Shown here one piece after another: positions 1 to 9,860 of a DNA stretch of 64,000 nt. Made by a program: the position numbers and the translations under genes. Below the pieces are notes generated by a model, which was not told where the DNA came from, made no database searches, and was given only the letters and a program-made list of their open reading frames with translations. This DNA comes from Heterobilharzia americana (lineage: Eukaryota > Platyhelminthes > Trematoda > Strigeidida > Schistosomatidae), in the NCBI GenBank assembly GCA_944470555.2, contig OX104134.1:49102691-49166690 (forward strand), in the 5' to 3' direction. Within the stretch, counting starts at the first letter, position 1. Each line of letters begins with the position of its first letter.

Positions 1-1124
1 TCTTGAAATAACTGATGCTTATTTTTGCCAACAAATTTACAAGTAATTGGTAGGTAAACAACTTTTCACTTCAGAGTTTCTAGTAATAATAATAGTACAT
101 GTTCCTCTAACCTCAAGTACATATTTCGATTAGACCCTCAACAATGTTTATACGATTGGGTCACATCCCACTGCGTTCAACAATAATAGCAGTATTTTAT
201 TAGCTATTTTTATTGCATTACTATAAACGCATTTTGGCAATTTTGGTTAAACTACATGTGGCACATCGATAAAATGTGTCGATCATCTGTACCTTCTTAG
301 GTTACTGTTGTGACCATTAATAACTGGACGAAAACAAAAAATAAAATTCTTGTGTGCTATTTAATGTAAGGAAAAACCTTCTTAGATTAGCATCTGTTTC
401 ACCCATCATTTAAACTATGAAGTAATTTTCCCTTGACAAACATCATTTTCTTATTAAATCAGATATCGGAATTTTCTGTAACATGCAGGAGGTAATTTAC
501 AGGCCAAAAGACTCTGTAACTAGTATCTGATATACAGGAGTAACCACTATATAAAACGACTTCAAATCTACTATTTTACCTAAAAGTGTTTCATATATTA
601 GCTTACTTATTTTACAGTTTGCTTGATGGATAAATGCGGCTTGAAGTGACCGCTTTCATTAGAGGCTCAATCTCATGCGTAAGGTTGTACGGCTTTTATG
701 GTTCCCACTTCCTCATAACCTGATGGATTTCATTACCTCGAATACTTGGCACCTGAAAAGTTTCAATCAACAGTTGTATTCAGTCAGTTCCTGTCTAACT
801 TTCTTTTGACGCTGCTGATGGTTAACTTTACTTATGGGCTCCCAACCCAGTCTATGTTAACGGTAATATTGTGTTTCACATCATCACTCTTCATAAAAGC
901 GCTTGTATAACTTTAGAAAAAAATCTGAACGCAGATGACTAAAACGTTGGCAACTACTTTTGCACACGTTTTGCACAGGTAATTCAAAACTCTAAAATAA
1001 ATGAATAGGTAATAAGCATGGATAAAATTTTCATTATATAATGCCTACTAAGAAAGAAAAGGGCTTGAAAAATGCGAAATAATTTAAAAAATGAAAGTTA
1101 TTTATTCATCTTTTATCTTTTCAG
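1..1124. other. Unassigned sequence upstream of receptor exon
   Basis: AT-rich sequence with no frame I can assign. Because the first receptor exon begins at 1125 in mid-codon, the right part of this stretch must be intron of that gene. No M1 or M2 exon of the receptor was recognised here. Confidence 0.5.
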
Positions 1125-1243
1125 GTTACTTTTATTGTTTAAATATGACGTTGCTCAGTTTGTCAACATTCGCGTCCACTATTGTAGTGCATTTGCACTT
1201 CCAGCGTGTCAAGTCAAAGCATGTACCACCATGGCTTGTTAAA
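1125..1243 (+). CDS. Nicotinic acetylcholine receptor-type subunit, M3 exon
   Basis: This exon encodes the third transmembrane helix of a Cys-loop ligand-gated ion channel and the start of its cytoplasmic loop. Translation starts with the last two bases of a split codon, then YFYCLNMTLLSLSTFAS, a hydrophobic M3-like stretch, and ends in KHVPPWLVK, which matches the (M)PPW motif that follows M3 in nicotinic receptors. The exon is preceded by a good acceptor (TTTTATCTTTTCAG at 1111-1124) and followed by a GTCAGT donor at 1244. It ends in phase 0, as does the start of the exon at 2247, and joining them gives a continuous PPW...VRFF sequence as expected in the family. The extracellular ligand-binding domain, M1 and M2 lie outside the window. 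Subunit type (alpha or non-alpha, cation or anion selective) cannot be told from this part. Confidence 0.8.
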
Positions 1244-2246
1244 GTCAGTTGCCTGTATTATTTTCTGTATTATAATATATTATTCTCTATTTTACTGTAA
1301 AGATTACGCTGATAAAATTAGCACTGTTTTCTGTTGTATGAAGATAGTCTCCTATTTCAAAAAGTTGCAAATCAGATTTACTGAACCGTTTTAATTTTAT
1401 TCCATTCACTGCTGAGTTGTCTGATTGATTATGTTTCAGACTCACTGAAGTATTATTTGTTATATTTTTTAATGTTTTTTTCAGTGGATGGCAGTTATTT
1501 GGTGATCCGTTGAGGACCGCACAGCCAACAACACACTTTTTTTACCGTAGATTAGCACTTTGTAAAAGGCTAAATGAAACTCTGATCACTAAAAAGTTGC
1601 TTTCCCATGATTTATTGATAACGATAGGGTTTTCGTAACTTGAAGAAGTTGATTATAAGGGAAATCACCACAAAGTGGATTTCAAGGTGTACAAGAAATC
1701 TGTGTGCCAATTGAAAATTTCTTCGCTTAAAGGTTTCTGACAGTTTGTCTCTTAAAACTGTTTGATTTGTTCATTATTAGCAATGCAATATATCAGAACA
1801 ACCAATTCGCTTAAGTAATTAACCCGGTTATGAGCACCGCGAAAGAAATAGATAATGTCTCGAGTCTATTTTCTACTAGTTTCTGATTATAAATTCAATA
1901 GTGGCCCAATGTATTAGCTTTGGAGCAAAGACGGATTCCAAACAAATGTTTATTAGATTTATCCACCTTCATTTCACGTAAATATTCAATATACGTTGAA
2001 GCTGAATCTAGAAGCCATGAAAATCTGCACTAAAACTGATTCATCACCAAGAAATATTTTCTGTATGTTAACTGACGTAACTTCCAAGCTGTAAATTTTC
2101 CAGATCTGCATTTTGATATTAGCTCAAACACTACAGTTTTTATATACCACATTTCAAATAGACTAGTTCAAACAGTATTGATTTAAAGTTTTGTGAGCAA
2201 ATAGCTAGCACTGTGACTCTTCTTTCTTGTGCTTTTAATTTACTAG
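1244..2246 (+). other. Intron of the receptor gene
   Basis: The 1,003-bp intron runs from the GTCAGT donor at 1244 to the TTTACTAG acceptor ending at 2246. No transposon family used elsewhere in the window was recognised inside it. Confidence 0.7.
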
Positions 2247-3089
2247 GTAGTCCGATTTTTCGCCACATTATTACATGTTTCGAAACTTGAACCATCTGTA
2301 ACAGATGCAAATCAAAAACTCAGTGTTGTTGAAGCGCAAATTAAAGATTCTAGAATGAAGCAAACTATGAAAACAGATAATTTACTTGAAGCATGGCCAT
2401 CACAACTTCAACTACTGCCACCACAATCTAACATATTGTACCCCACTGGCTTGGATTCACAATGGGATCATAAGACAAATATGGTGCTGAAACCGGAAAA
2501 TTACCTTTTAAATTCCAGTAAATTACCTGTTTTCCAAAAGCAGCAGCTTTTATTGTTACAAGAGGGTTCACGTGTGTCATATCCTATTGGGTCTGATGTA
2601 TGTCAAATACCAGGGCATCCAACAACTAGGACAAATAGCCACCAACAACAAATTATCCCATGGGGTGGGGATTATCCTGTCAATCAGTCAAATGAACTAC
2701 TAGAAGTAAAGTCGGAAACAGCTAAGATAAATAATGAAATGCTTAGGAAATTTCAACAATCTAGACGACATTCAAGAAGACCTACAATTCAAATGGAGTT
2801 CAATTTAGGTGATTTATGCAGTGCACTGAAACAACTCATGCTCAAAATTGCTAAAAAAGATGAAATAGGACAACGTGATCGTGAGTGGAGGTTAGTACTA
2901 ATGACTATTGATCGTTTATTCAGCTGGTTCTACTCTACCGTCGTCATTGTTGCAGGTATATATCTACTGTTTCCAAGAGGACGTTCACACACAGTTCAGG
3001 AGATTATAGCAATGCACCAAGAAAAATACGACATAAGAAATCAAGCTGTAGCAAGACAGTGCATGATGGGATATTCAAAAACAATATAA
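2247..3089 (+). CDS. Nicotinic acetylcholine receptor-type subunit, terminal exon
   Basis: The last exon of the same receptor gene gives 280 residues: a long M3-M4 cytoplasmic loop of roughly 210 residues, the fourth transmembrane helix, and a short extracellular tail. The diagnostic part is EWRLVLMTIDRLFSWFYSTV followed by a hydrophobic run ending LLFPRG, which closely follows the nicotinic receptor pattern of an (E)W..VA.VIDRLFLW motif running into M4. I place the start at 2247 because an in-frame TAG (2244-2246) overlaps the acceptor AG, so the exon cannot extend upstream; the ATG at 2355 is internal. The loop is rich in Q, S and P and has no recognisable domain, which is usual for this family. 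A polyadenylation hexamer lies at 3276. The subunit name cannot be assigned. Confidence 0.85.
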   Translation, partial: VVRFFATLLHVSKLEPSVTDANQKLSVVEAQIKDSRMKQTMKTDNLLEAWPSQLQLLPPQSNILYPTGLDSQWDHKTNMVLKPENYLLNSSKLPVFQKQQLLLLQEGSRVSYPIGSDVCQIPGHPTTRTNSHQQQIIPWGGDYPVNQSNELLEVKSETAKINNEMLRKFQQSRRHSRRPTIQMEFNLGDLCSALKQLMLKIAKKDEIGQRDREWRLVLMTIDRLFSWFYSTVVIVAGIYLLFPRGRSHTVQEIIAMHQEKYDIRNQAVARQCMMGYSKTI

Positions 3090-3275
3090 CAGTTTCATCA
3101 AGCACTGAGTGTTTAACTACCACAATACAAAAAGTAAAAATTTTCCCTTCATTGTTTAGCTTAGTTATTATTAGTTTATAATTTAATGCCCCTGGATCAA
3201 AGCATTTCATTGACAACTGAATTGTTGAATGAATTTTTCTTTCTCATCTCTTTTCCCACATAAACCATATGAAAT

Positions 3276-3281
3276 AATAAA
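3276..3281 (+). terminator. Polyadenylation signal of the receptor gene
   Basis: A canonical AATAAA lies 187 bp past the receptor stop codon on the same strand. The cleavage site was not determined. Confidence 0.5.
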
Positions 3282-3811
3282 GGGTGCTTTAAAATCATTT
3301 TGTTGAGATAATTTTTTTTCCTTTCACTATGTAACTGTTAGATTTTTACTCAGTGAAGGTAGACACTGATCAGGATTTCAATCGCTTGCTGCTGGTTTCA
3401 TCAAAGTAGAGTAAAATTAAATCATAGTGACTTCTAGTCAACTTCAAGTTTGACTTCTACCAAGCTGATCACTCACTTCAGCACTCATGCAGAGCATTAT
3501 GAGAAATAGGAAGAGTATGTTATCTTTTTACTATAAATCTGTTTTACATAGTCTATGAAGATGACTAAAGTCTGTAAGGAAGCATCAACTTTGAAAGTTA
3601 ACAAGAGGATAATGGGTCCTTATTCCAGCGCCTGAGAAAGAATCAGTCAATTCAGAAAGTAAAATGGGTCCAAGAAGAATAGCATGGATTCGTTTTATTT
3701 CATGGCTCATCCTCAACTGCTCACAACCTTAATTATTTGAACACCAAAGTACACAAAAAGTTTATATTTCCAGATTATAGAGAATACTTGTAGCTCAAAA
3801 GGATATGTTTG

Positions 3812-3966
3812 ATGGTTTTGTGTTCTCTGAGCTGGATGGTTTAGTCGTGAATCTTTCGTTGTCATCGTAGACAGACTTCTTCCTTAAGTTTGTTATGATG
3901 ATTTCGACTGGACTAACAATGAAAGCTTCACGACTAAATCACCCAGCTCAGAGAACACAGAACCAT
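3812..3966. repeat. Imperfect inverted repeat
   Basis: A left arm at about 3812-3864 and a right arm at about 3911-3966 are reverse complements over roughly 50 bp. Both contain the core TTCTCTGAGCTGG and TTTAGTCGTGAA, separated by about 47 bp. The structure sits at the 3' side of the antisense Penelope-like fragment 3934-4190, so it may be part of that element's end. Confidence 0.7.
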
Positions 3967-4190
3967 AGAGCACAAATTAAATATACTTGAATCAGTTTGG
4001 TATGGAAATATCAAACTGGAAAAAAGATAAAATCTATGTTGAGTAATTGAAGTCACAAGAATCGAGTGGTAAAAACTAGGAGGACGAATAATAAAGAGAT
4101 AAATCCGTTGGAACATGTGGTCAGAAACCCTTATCCCTATCCGCCCAACAAATGTTCTGTGGCACGTACACTTGAATTGGTACATGCAAT
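3934..4190 (-). mobile_element. Penelope-like element, GIY-YIG endonuclease fragment
   Basis: On the minus strand the frame opens with YQFKCTCHRTFVGRIGIRVSDH. This matches the start of the GIY-YIG endonuclease of Penelope-like retroelements (Y.F.C.C...YIGRT..R...R). The frame continues through SILVTSITQH, which is the usual second conserved block of that domain. The reverse transcriptase part is absent, so this is a decayed fragment. The same segment recurs in the opposite orientation at 6070-6225. Confidence 0.55.
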
Positions 4191-5169
4191 TAGATAACGC
4201 GAAAGGACCTTAGACTACTGCAGTGAGAAATTCGTTAGGTATTGGCTGAGCTGGCAGCTGAATGGGTTCTCTATTCTACTGTGTTTATTTTTTGGGTATT
4301 TTCCCCAGAGACTTCCTCACCAATGAAGTAAAGATTCAGAAGTATAGGTTTTTTCCTAAATCCACGGCACTTCTCATCTTGAGGTGTTTTTTCATTGTAC
4401 TTGCCGATGAATTTCTGAAGTTATCCAGTCTGAAGGGCGCAATTTTAGGCAGTGATCATTTCCTGTTTGAGTCTCTCTTTCAGCATGGATGTTGCATACC
4501 ACTGGATAAAAATTGTCTTCAGCAACTCTTTCTTGCAAATTTTCGTGTGGGAGTTACTGAATTCAAAAGTCTGATCAACGAATCTTTACGATGGATGAAT
4601 GTTCATTACCTATAGTTGGTTAAATTTCAAGGTTGAGGAAATAAAACTCATTCGGTTAATCTTTCTCTGTACTGTCTTTGCTGTGATGAGTTTTGTTGAG
4701 TGGACTAAGCAAATAAACATGTTTGGGGTGATTGCGATAAATGAATTCATCATCATAATATCTTCAGTGGAATACTATTTTGGCAACTGCACTCTGCAGA
4801 CTCGTGTTCAAGAACCTCATGAAGATGACTGCCAAAATGAAACCCAAGAAAATGTCCGTCTCAATTTTATCAATTTGGTGATATATAGCATTGTTGGAAC
4901 TAAGTTGTAAATTTCTGATGCACAAGAGTCGTGTTTCAATTCTTCTTTACATCAGAGAGCCAGAGTAAGGCCTCAGTGGTTTTTCCATGACGGACTGCAG
5001 TAAATTATTAGAACAGATCAAGGGACACCGTAAAATTCTGAGGAATGTCCATAGCTTATTTTCGAACTTTATCTTTCAACTCACTAACTCTTCTCAAATT
5101 TGTTATAACTTGTGTGATAACCACTAAATTAATTTGTGAAACAGCAAGGTCATCATTGTCAACACAGGT
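4191..5169. other. Unassigned sequence
   Basis: The stretch has two open frames on the plus strand (4262-4615, 117 residues, and 4599-4910, 103 residues). Neither matches a family I know, and neither has convincing codon structure or splice sites. They may be chance frames or old element sequence. Confidence 0.3.
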
Positions 5170-5495
5170 CTCGGTGTGTTATTGCTTGTATTATACTGTC
5201 GTTGATTAGAATGAATTGATCGGTCCCTATTTGCATATGGGCTCCAGTGCGGATGCCTCGATATACCTGTGTTCTAGTTATAGTAAAGATGGATAGTGCC
5301 TAGCAGTGGAATGGGGGATGCGCATTTCGTCGTATTTGGGACTCTTCAGCTGGGTGTAGCTGCCTCCCAGTGAGTGATGTTGTTCCCACCGGGATTCAGA
5401 CTGGGGAGTGATGGCTTGAAACTCGAGAGCGTTATCCACTACACCACAGAGCCACTATAGCCACTTCTTGTGCGACGGGTATAGTTTTAGTCTTA
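5170..5495 (-). repeat. Smα-like SINE copy 1, tRNA head plus hammerhead
   Basis: On the minus strand the element starts near 5462 with a tRNA-like head. GTGGTGTAGTGGATAACGC resembles an A box and GTCTGAATCCC a degenerate B box. The head is followed by GGTGGGAACAACATCACTCAC and a hammerhead-type core. Known schistosome Smα SINEs have this layout of a tRNA-related pol III promoter followed by a hammerhead ribozyme. A second partial copy follows directly at 5496-5700. Confidence 0.75.
5303..5357 (-). ncRNA. Hammerhead ribozyme-like core in SINE copy 1
   Basis: The minus strand reads CCCAG-CTGAAGA, then stem II GTCC/CGAC around the loop CAAATA, then GAAA, a short self-complementary TGCGCA stem III, and an ATC cleavage-type triplet. 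CTGAAGA fits the CUGANGA consensus and GAAA is intact. Stem II has one mismatch. The 3' strand of stem I (CCCCAT where Smα has CTGGAT) no longer pairs well with ACCCAG, so cleavage activity is doubtful. Confidence 0.65.
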
Positions 5496-5700
5496 TTGCT
5501 TGTATTACACCGTCGTTGATTCGACCAAATTGATCAGTCTGTGTTGGTATATGGGCTCCTGTGCGGATGCCTCGATATTGCCTGTGTTTCAATTATGTAT
5601 AGTAATGATGTGTAGTGGGTAGCAGTGGAATGGAGGATGCGCACTTCGTCGTATTTGGGACTCCTCCGCTGGATGTAGCTGCCTCCCAGTGAGTGTTGTT
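5496..5700 (-). repeat. Smα-like SINE copy 2, tandem and headless
   Basis: A direct repeat of 5170-5386 lacks the tRNA-like head. Its hammerhead (5622-5676 on the minus strand) has lost the core: CGGAGGA stands where CUGANGA is needed and GAAG in place of GAAA. It should be catalytically dead. Confidence 0.7.
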
Positions 5701-5907
5701 TCCATCTTTACTAGGTCTCAGTGGCTTAAAATTCCATGTTTTTGGAAAATATAACAGAATGCAGGAAACCAGTTCACCAACTGTCAGAATTCAAGCTGAT
5801 GAGTCAACCGAAAGTAGTTATGCTTCCATCCAAACTGGCTGGCATCACTTATCAATCTGTTCTCTCACCAAATCCGCAACCCATAGTTCCACTTATTAAT
5901 TACAAAA

Positions 5908-6066
5908 CAGCCCGACCGATAGCTGTTACCTTGATGTGGTAGTCGGGCTTGTATATCACAATGACCAAAAAAGCTATGCTAGTGGAACCCTTGCCCCCTC
6001 GAGGTCCTACCTTACCAGGAAGGTCTGTTGAATAGTGATTGGACAAAAAGCAGTTACCATTATAGG
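5908..6066 (+). mobile_element. Family B retrotransposon, isolated 5' end
   Basis: The segment starts at CGACCGATAGCTG and aligns to 30915-31075, the 5' untranslated region of the nearly complete family B copy, at roughly 85 percent by eye. It stops abruptly at about 6066 and passes into Penelope-like sequence. No endonuclease or reverse transcriptase sequence follows. Confidence 0.75.
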
Positions 6067-6069
6067 GTT

Positions 6070-6225
6070 TTTGGCGGCGTGTTCCAACGAATTTATCTCT
6101 TTATTATTCGTTCTCCTAATTTTATCACTCGATTCTTGTGACTTCAATTACTCAACATGGATGTTATCTTTTCTCCAGTTTAATATTTCCCCACCAAACT
6201 GATTCAAGTACATAAACGTTTTTGT
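6070..6225 (+). mobile_element. Penelope-like endonuclease fragment, inverted partner
   Basis: The segment is the reverse complement of about 3975-4130, with a handful of differences. It carries the same ATTCTTGTGACTTCAATTAC core of the GIY-YIG coding region. Confidence 0.6.
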
Positions 6226-8429
6226 GCACCTTGACGTCTGAATAGTTGAGGTTATGAGCAGCTGATGATGAGTCTGTAAATAAAATGGACCAATGCTTTT
6301 CTGCTGAAAGCGTTATGGTTGCTGACTGAATTCAATCAGAAAAGCAATTCCAGGAAATTCTTTGCTACTGTAGATATTAATGTCACCGTAGTTTTAATGA
6401 CTTTGCGACTTGCACGGAGAAATCCTTTAGAGAAAGGGTATGTGAAGCTACATTTTTAACCAACTACAACAGGTTTGTTATCATGGAGGTAGCAATTTAA
6501 AGTTATTCATTAACAAGTTAACTTCTCAGTTATAAGTACTAGATGTTTATGAAATTACCAATGTAATTAATTCATGTCTTGAATGAACATTGTCGATCTT
6601 CAGGAATCGCCCGTTCTTATGCAGTATAACACAGCTTTCGCAAGCGGATGATCGTGTTCCGTGACTGCACATACATTTGTCAGTTCATTATTATCTCAAA
6701 AATGATAGCCGAAGGATAAGCTGAGGTAAATAAATAGAATCCTTAGATGAAACACCAATCGATCTTTTTACCACAAGTCACTTCATTCCTTTTCTGGAAA
6801 GTTAACACTATTGAAGGATATGCATCTGCCGTACCTTCCAGAACAATATACCCAGTCCTCTGACTATATTCTCACCATCGTTAAATAGAAACGAGATTAC
6901 AATGCCTGGGTTAGGTCCTTACGAACTTATGCTTCATTAAATGGGGCAGTGTCAGCTGACCATGGAGCACAAGATGTTAAGGTTGTTTCTAGAGTATTAA
7001 ACTAACTGGATTGCTTACCAATATTCATGAAATTTGATGATCGGAGGAAAATCTGTTTCATATACTGTATATAGTCTTTACTTTTGATTGCACCATCTCA
7101 TTAATTATTACTACCACTACTATTACACTTATTAATCACTACATAAGTAGAAATATACTTTCTACGATGGACTATTAACCACTTAACGATATTCAAGTTT
7201 TTCATGTGATTACACAACCGACTAGCTCTTAAACAATCCCTTCTTTTACACTGATTTTTGCTTGTTGTCCCCCCCCCCCCACTCCACAGCTCCAGAATTT
7301 TCTATCTCACCAGATATAAATTACCATTGATTTTGACTACTAGTCCCGTGTTTCCTTGACACACTACCTTATTGTTAATCCTGGGTTTCAAATCTCCATT
7401 TATTTCTATATATCTAAAGTATGTCATGCTATTATTACTACTATTACCTCATCTCAATTGTAGATTGTTTCCAGCTGATGAAAGGTCATGAAATGAAATG
7501 AGCTCATTTTATTCTGAAAGTGTCTTTGTTCTCGCATTGTCCAAGTTTGTCAAGGGAACTAAATGTATGACATTATATCAAAATGTCTAGATATAGACTA
7601 TTTCCGTAATTTTATTCTTGCTTCTATCTTACTACATTGTAATGGTTGGGATACTTGGTTCATTGTTAGTTTGTACGAAATTCCCATTCCAAACAAACCT
7701 TAGGTAAAAAGTGGTTTTCAAACCTGGACAAAGTGTTTTGGAAAGGCTTCGTGGACACATACAGTAAGACCGAGTATTACCTACTATAATGCCTTGAAGT
7801 ATATGGAGTTTTCTAAGTAGGTTTGTCTAACGCAAGGTTTTAAGTTTGTGGTGCCTTTGAATCGTAAATCATTAGCTTATAGTGGCTCTCACGTACAATT
7901 ACTGTGAGCATTATTATCGCTTTTTATAAAGTTTTAATAAGTCTCAGTTCCACTGTGAATTGGTGACCAAGAAAGGTTGAATGTTCAACGCTTTCGTGGA
8001 TGGGTTTTCCTGTCATTTACCTCAGAACACCAGTCTAGTAGTAAGGCAAATTGTTGCACTGTGTATGTCAAAAGGTGTGAGTTGCGCAATAGATTTGCCG
8101 ATGGGAGGAAGCATGTGACAATGCATCTATCTTACTCCTTTCACCTATGTACAGTGTGCATGCACATTATATATCTCCTCCTCAGTTTTGTACACGATTA
8201 AATTTCATATAAAAATTTTTACTAGCAGAACTATGAGATTATGACAAAGAATGGCATCTGCATTTTACGTACAATATTGTCTTAACGCATCTTCAGCCTT
8301 CCGCATCATCACTGAAGTCTAGTGACAGTTCCAGTACTGCAAGGAAATGAGGAATTCCCCATTTACCGTAGTGACAGCAACTGACATCCACGACCAATCT
8401 CATCATATTTCCTCTAATTACAGCTGTAG
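6226..8429. other. Unassigned sequence
   Basis: About 2.2 kb of AT-rich DNA without a supported gene. It has a run of 12 C residues near 7270. A short open frame at 7977-8201 has no family resemblance. Confidence 0.4.
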
Positions 8430-8446
8430 TTATTATTATTATTATC

Positions 8447-8502
<56 letters not shown>
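8430..8502. repeat. (TTA)n microsatellite
   Basis: About 24 TTA/ATT units, interrupted once by CGT. RTE-clade elements in this window end in (AAT)n, so this could be the tail of an antisense element. The sequence to its right, however, does not match the known 3' ends here. Confidence 0.9.
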
Positions 8503-9134
8503 CCATGCTGATCTGCAGCGCTAGTCGTTCATCCTGTCAGATCAACTTAGGATCTGGATGGAGGGAATCTAAAGGTCACTCTAGGAACTAGTCAAATAAC
8601 CAATTAGGCTTCTACATTTTATGGAAAAATGACATACCAGCTGAAAAAACTTAACTATTTAGATTAGCTGTTGCTACGGTTGCCTTTAGAATCACACCTT
8701 GGGACACAATTTTGACAGTTGAAGTTGCCACACATCACAGAAGCATGTAAGGTGGAAATAAAAAGAATAGCAGTAAAGTAGACATTTTATGGTGATGTTA
8801 GTAAAACTGTCGAAAACTTCGAAGATGACAGAACATGCACACCCGTACCCTTCGACAGATTTTAGGCCGTACCACAAAACATTTATTCCTAAAACCATTC
8901 TACTGACTATAATACTAACTAAAACTTTAGCCTCCAAATGCAGATCTGTGAATAAACTCAACACTTTTCAGTTGTTTCCCCAGACATGAAAACGTCTCTT
9001 CATTTTTAAACCAGATCCATCACTCCTAAGTTTGGTGTATAGTGTGTTATACAAAGAAAATTGTGAGTTAGAATTGCAAACATCTCGACAATCACCATGA
9101 AAACGGTGGTAAAAACGACCAGCAAATTAAGAGG
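8503..9134. other. Unassigned sequence
   Basis: Nothing recognised. A 90-residue minus-strand frame at 8692-8964 overlaps a 66-residue plus-strand frame, and neither resembles a known protein. Confidence 0.35.
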
Positions 9135-9860
9135 AGAAGCAGATGTAGGCTCAGACTACTCGCCATCTAGTGCAAGGAACCTTCAAAGTTAAGTTGAAAG
9201 CCTTCAGAGAAGTTGGTGATAGACCACAGTTCAAGTTCAACACACAGAACAGAAACTGAAGGACGAAACTACAAAGGACATATTCACGTCAACCATCAGA
9301 ACAAAATGGGAGACATTGAGCAACATCCCTGAAGGATCGGGTGTGGAAGAACACTGGAACTCTTTGAAAGAGATGTGGAAGGGAACCTGCATAACCGTGT
9401 TAGCAAGGAAGAAGGAGTGGATCTCCACGGACACATGGAAGCTGATAGAGCTGGGAGAGGAAGATGGTGAAACAGAAGATGAACCAGTGCAATGCAGTGC
9501 TGTGCAGTGCAGGATGAACAACGAAAAGAAGAACTGAATACAACCTATAAAACACTACATTGGACAAAGAAGTGAAGAAGAGTGCGTGCAAAGACAAAAG
9601 ACAATTCTACGACACACTGGTAGGTGAAGCAGAACAGGCTGCAGGTAGAAGAGATCTGACAACATTATATCAAATAACCTGGTCACTATCCGCGAAGAGA
9701 TCAACACAGATGAAACCAGTGGAAGATAGTGAAGGAAATTTAATTACAAAAGAGAAGAAACAAAGAAAACGATAGGCTGATCACTTCAAAAAAACTCTTC
9801 AATCAACCACACCACCACCTGCAACTCATCCAGAAATGCCACCAGCAGCCCAGCATCTGA
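9135..9860 (+). mobile_element. Family A (RTE clade) internal fragment
   Basis: The fragment is nearly identical to 13600-14314 and encodes the linker between endonuclease and reverse transcriptase (for example EHWNSLKEMWKGTCITVLAR and VKKSACKDKRQFYDTL). It lacks both ends of the element. At the right it meets the 2.89-kb duplicated block at a junction sharing CTGAAC with the true element sequence. Confidence 0.85.

Noticed and set aside
4262..4615. 117-residue plus-strand frame as a gene
   Set aside because: There is no family resemblance or splice context, and it lies next to decayed element sequence.
7262..7290. Poly-C run as a regulatory element
   Set aside because: A simple homopolymer with no supporting context.
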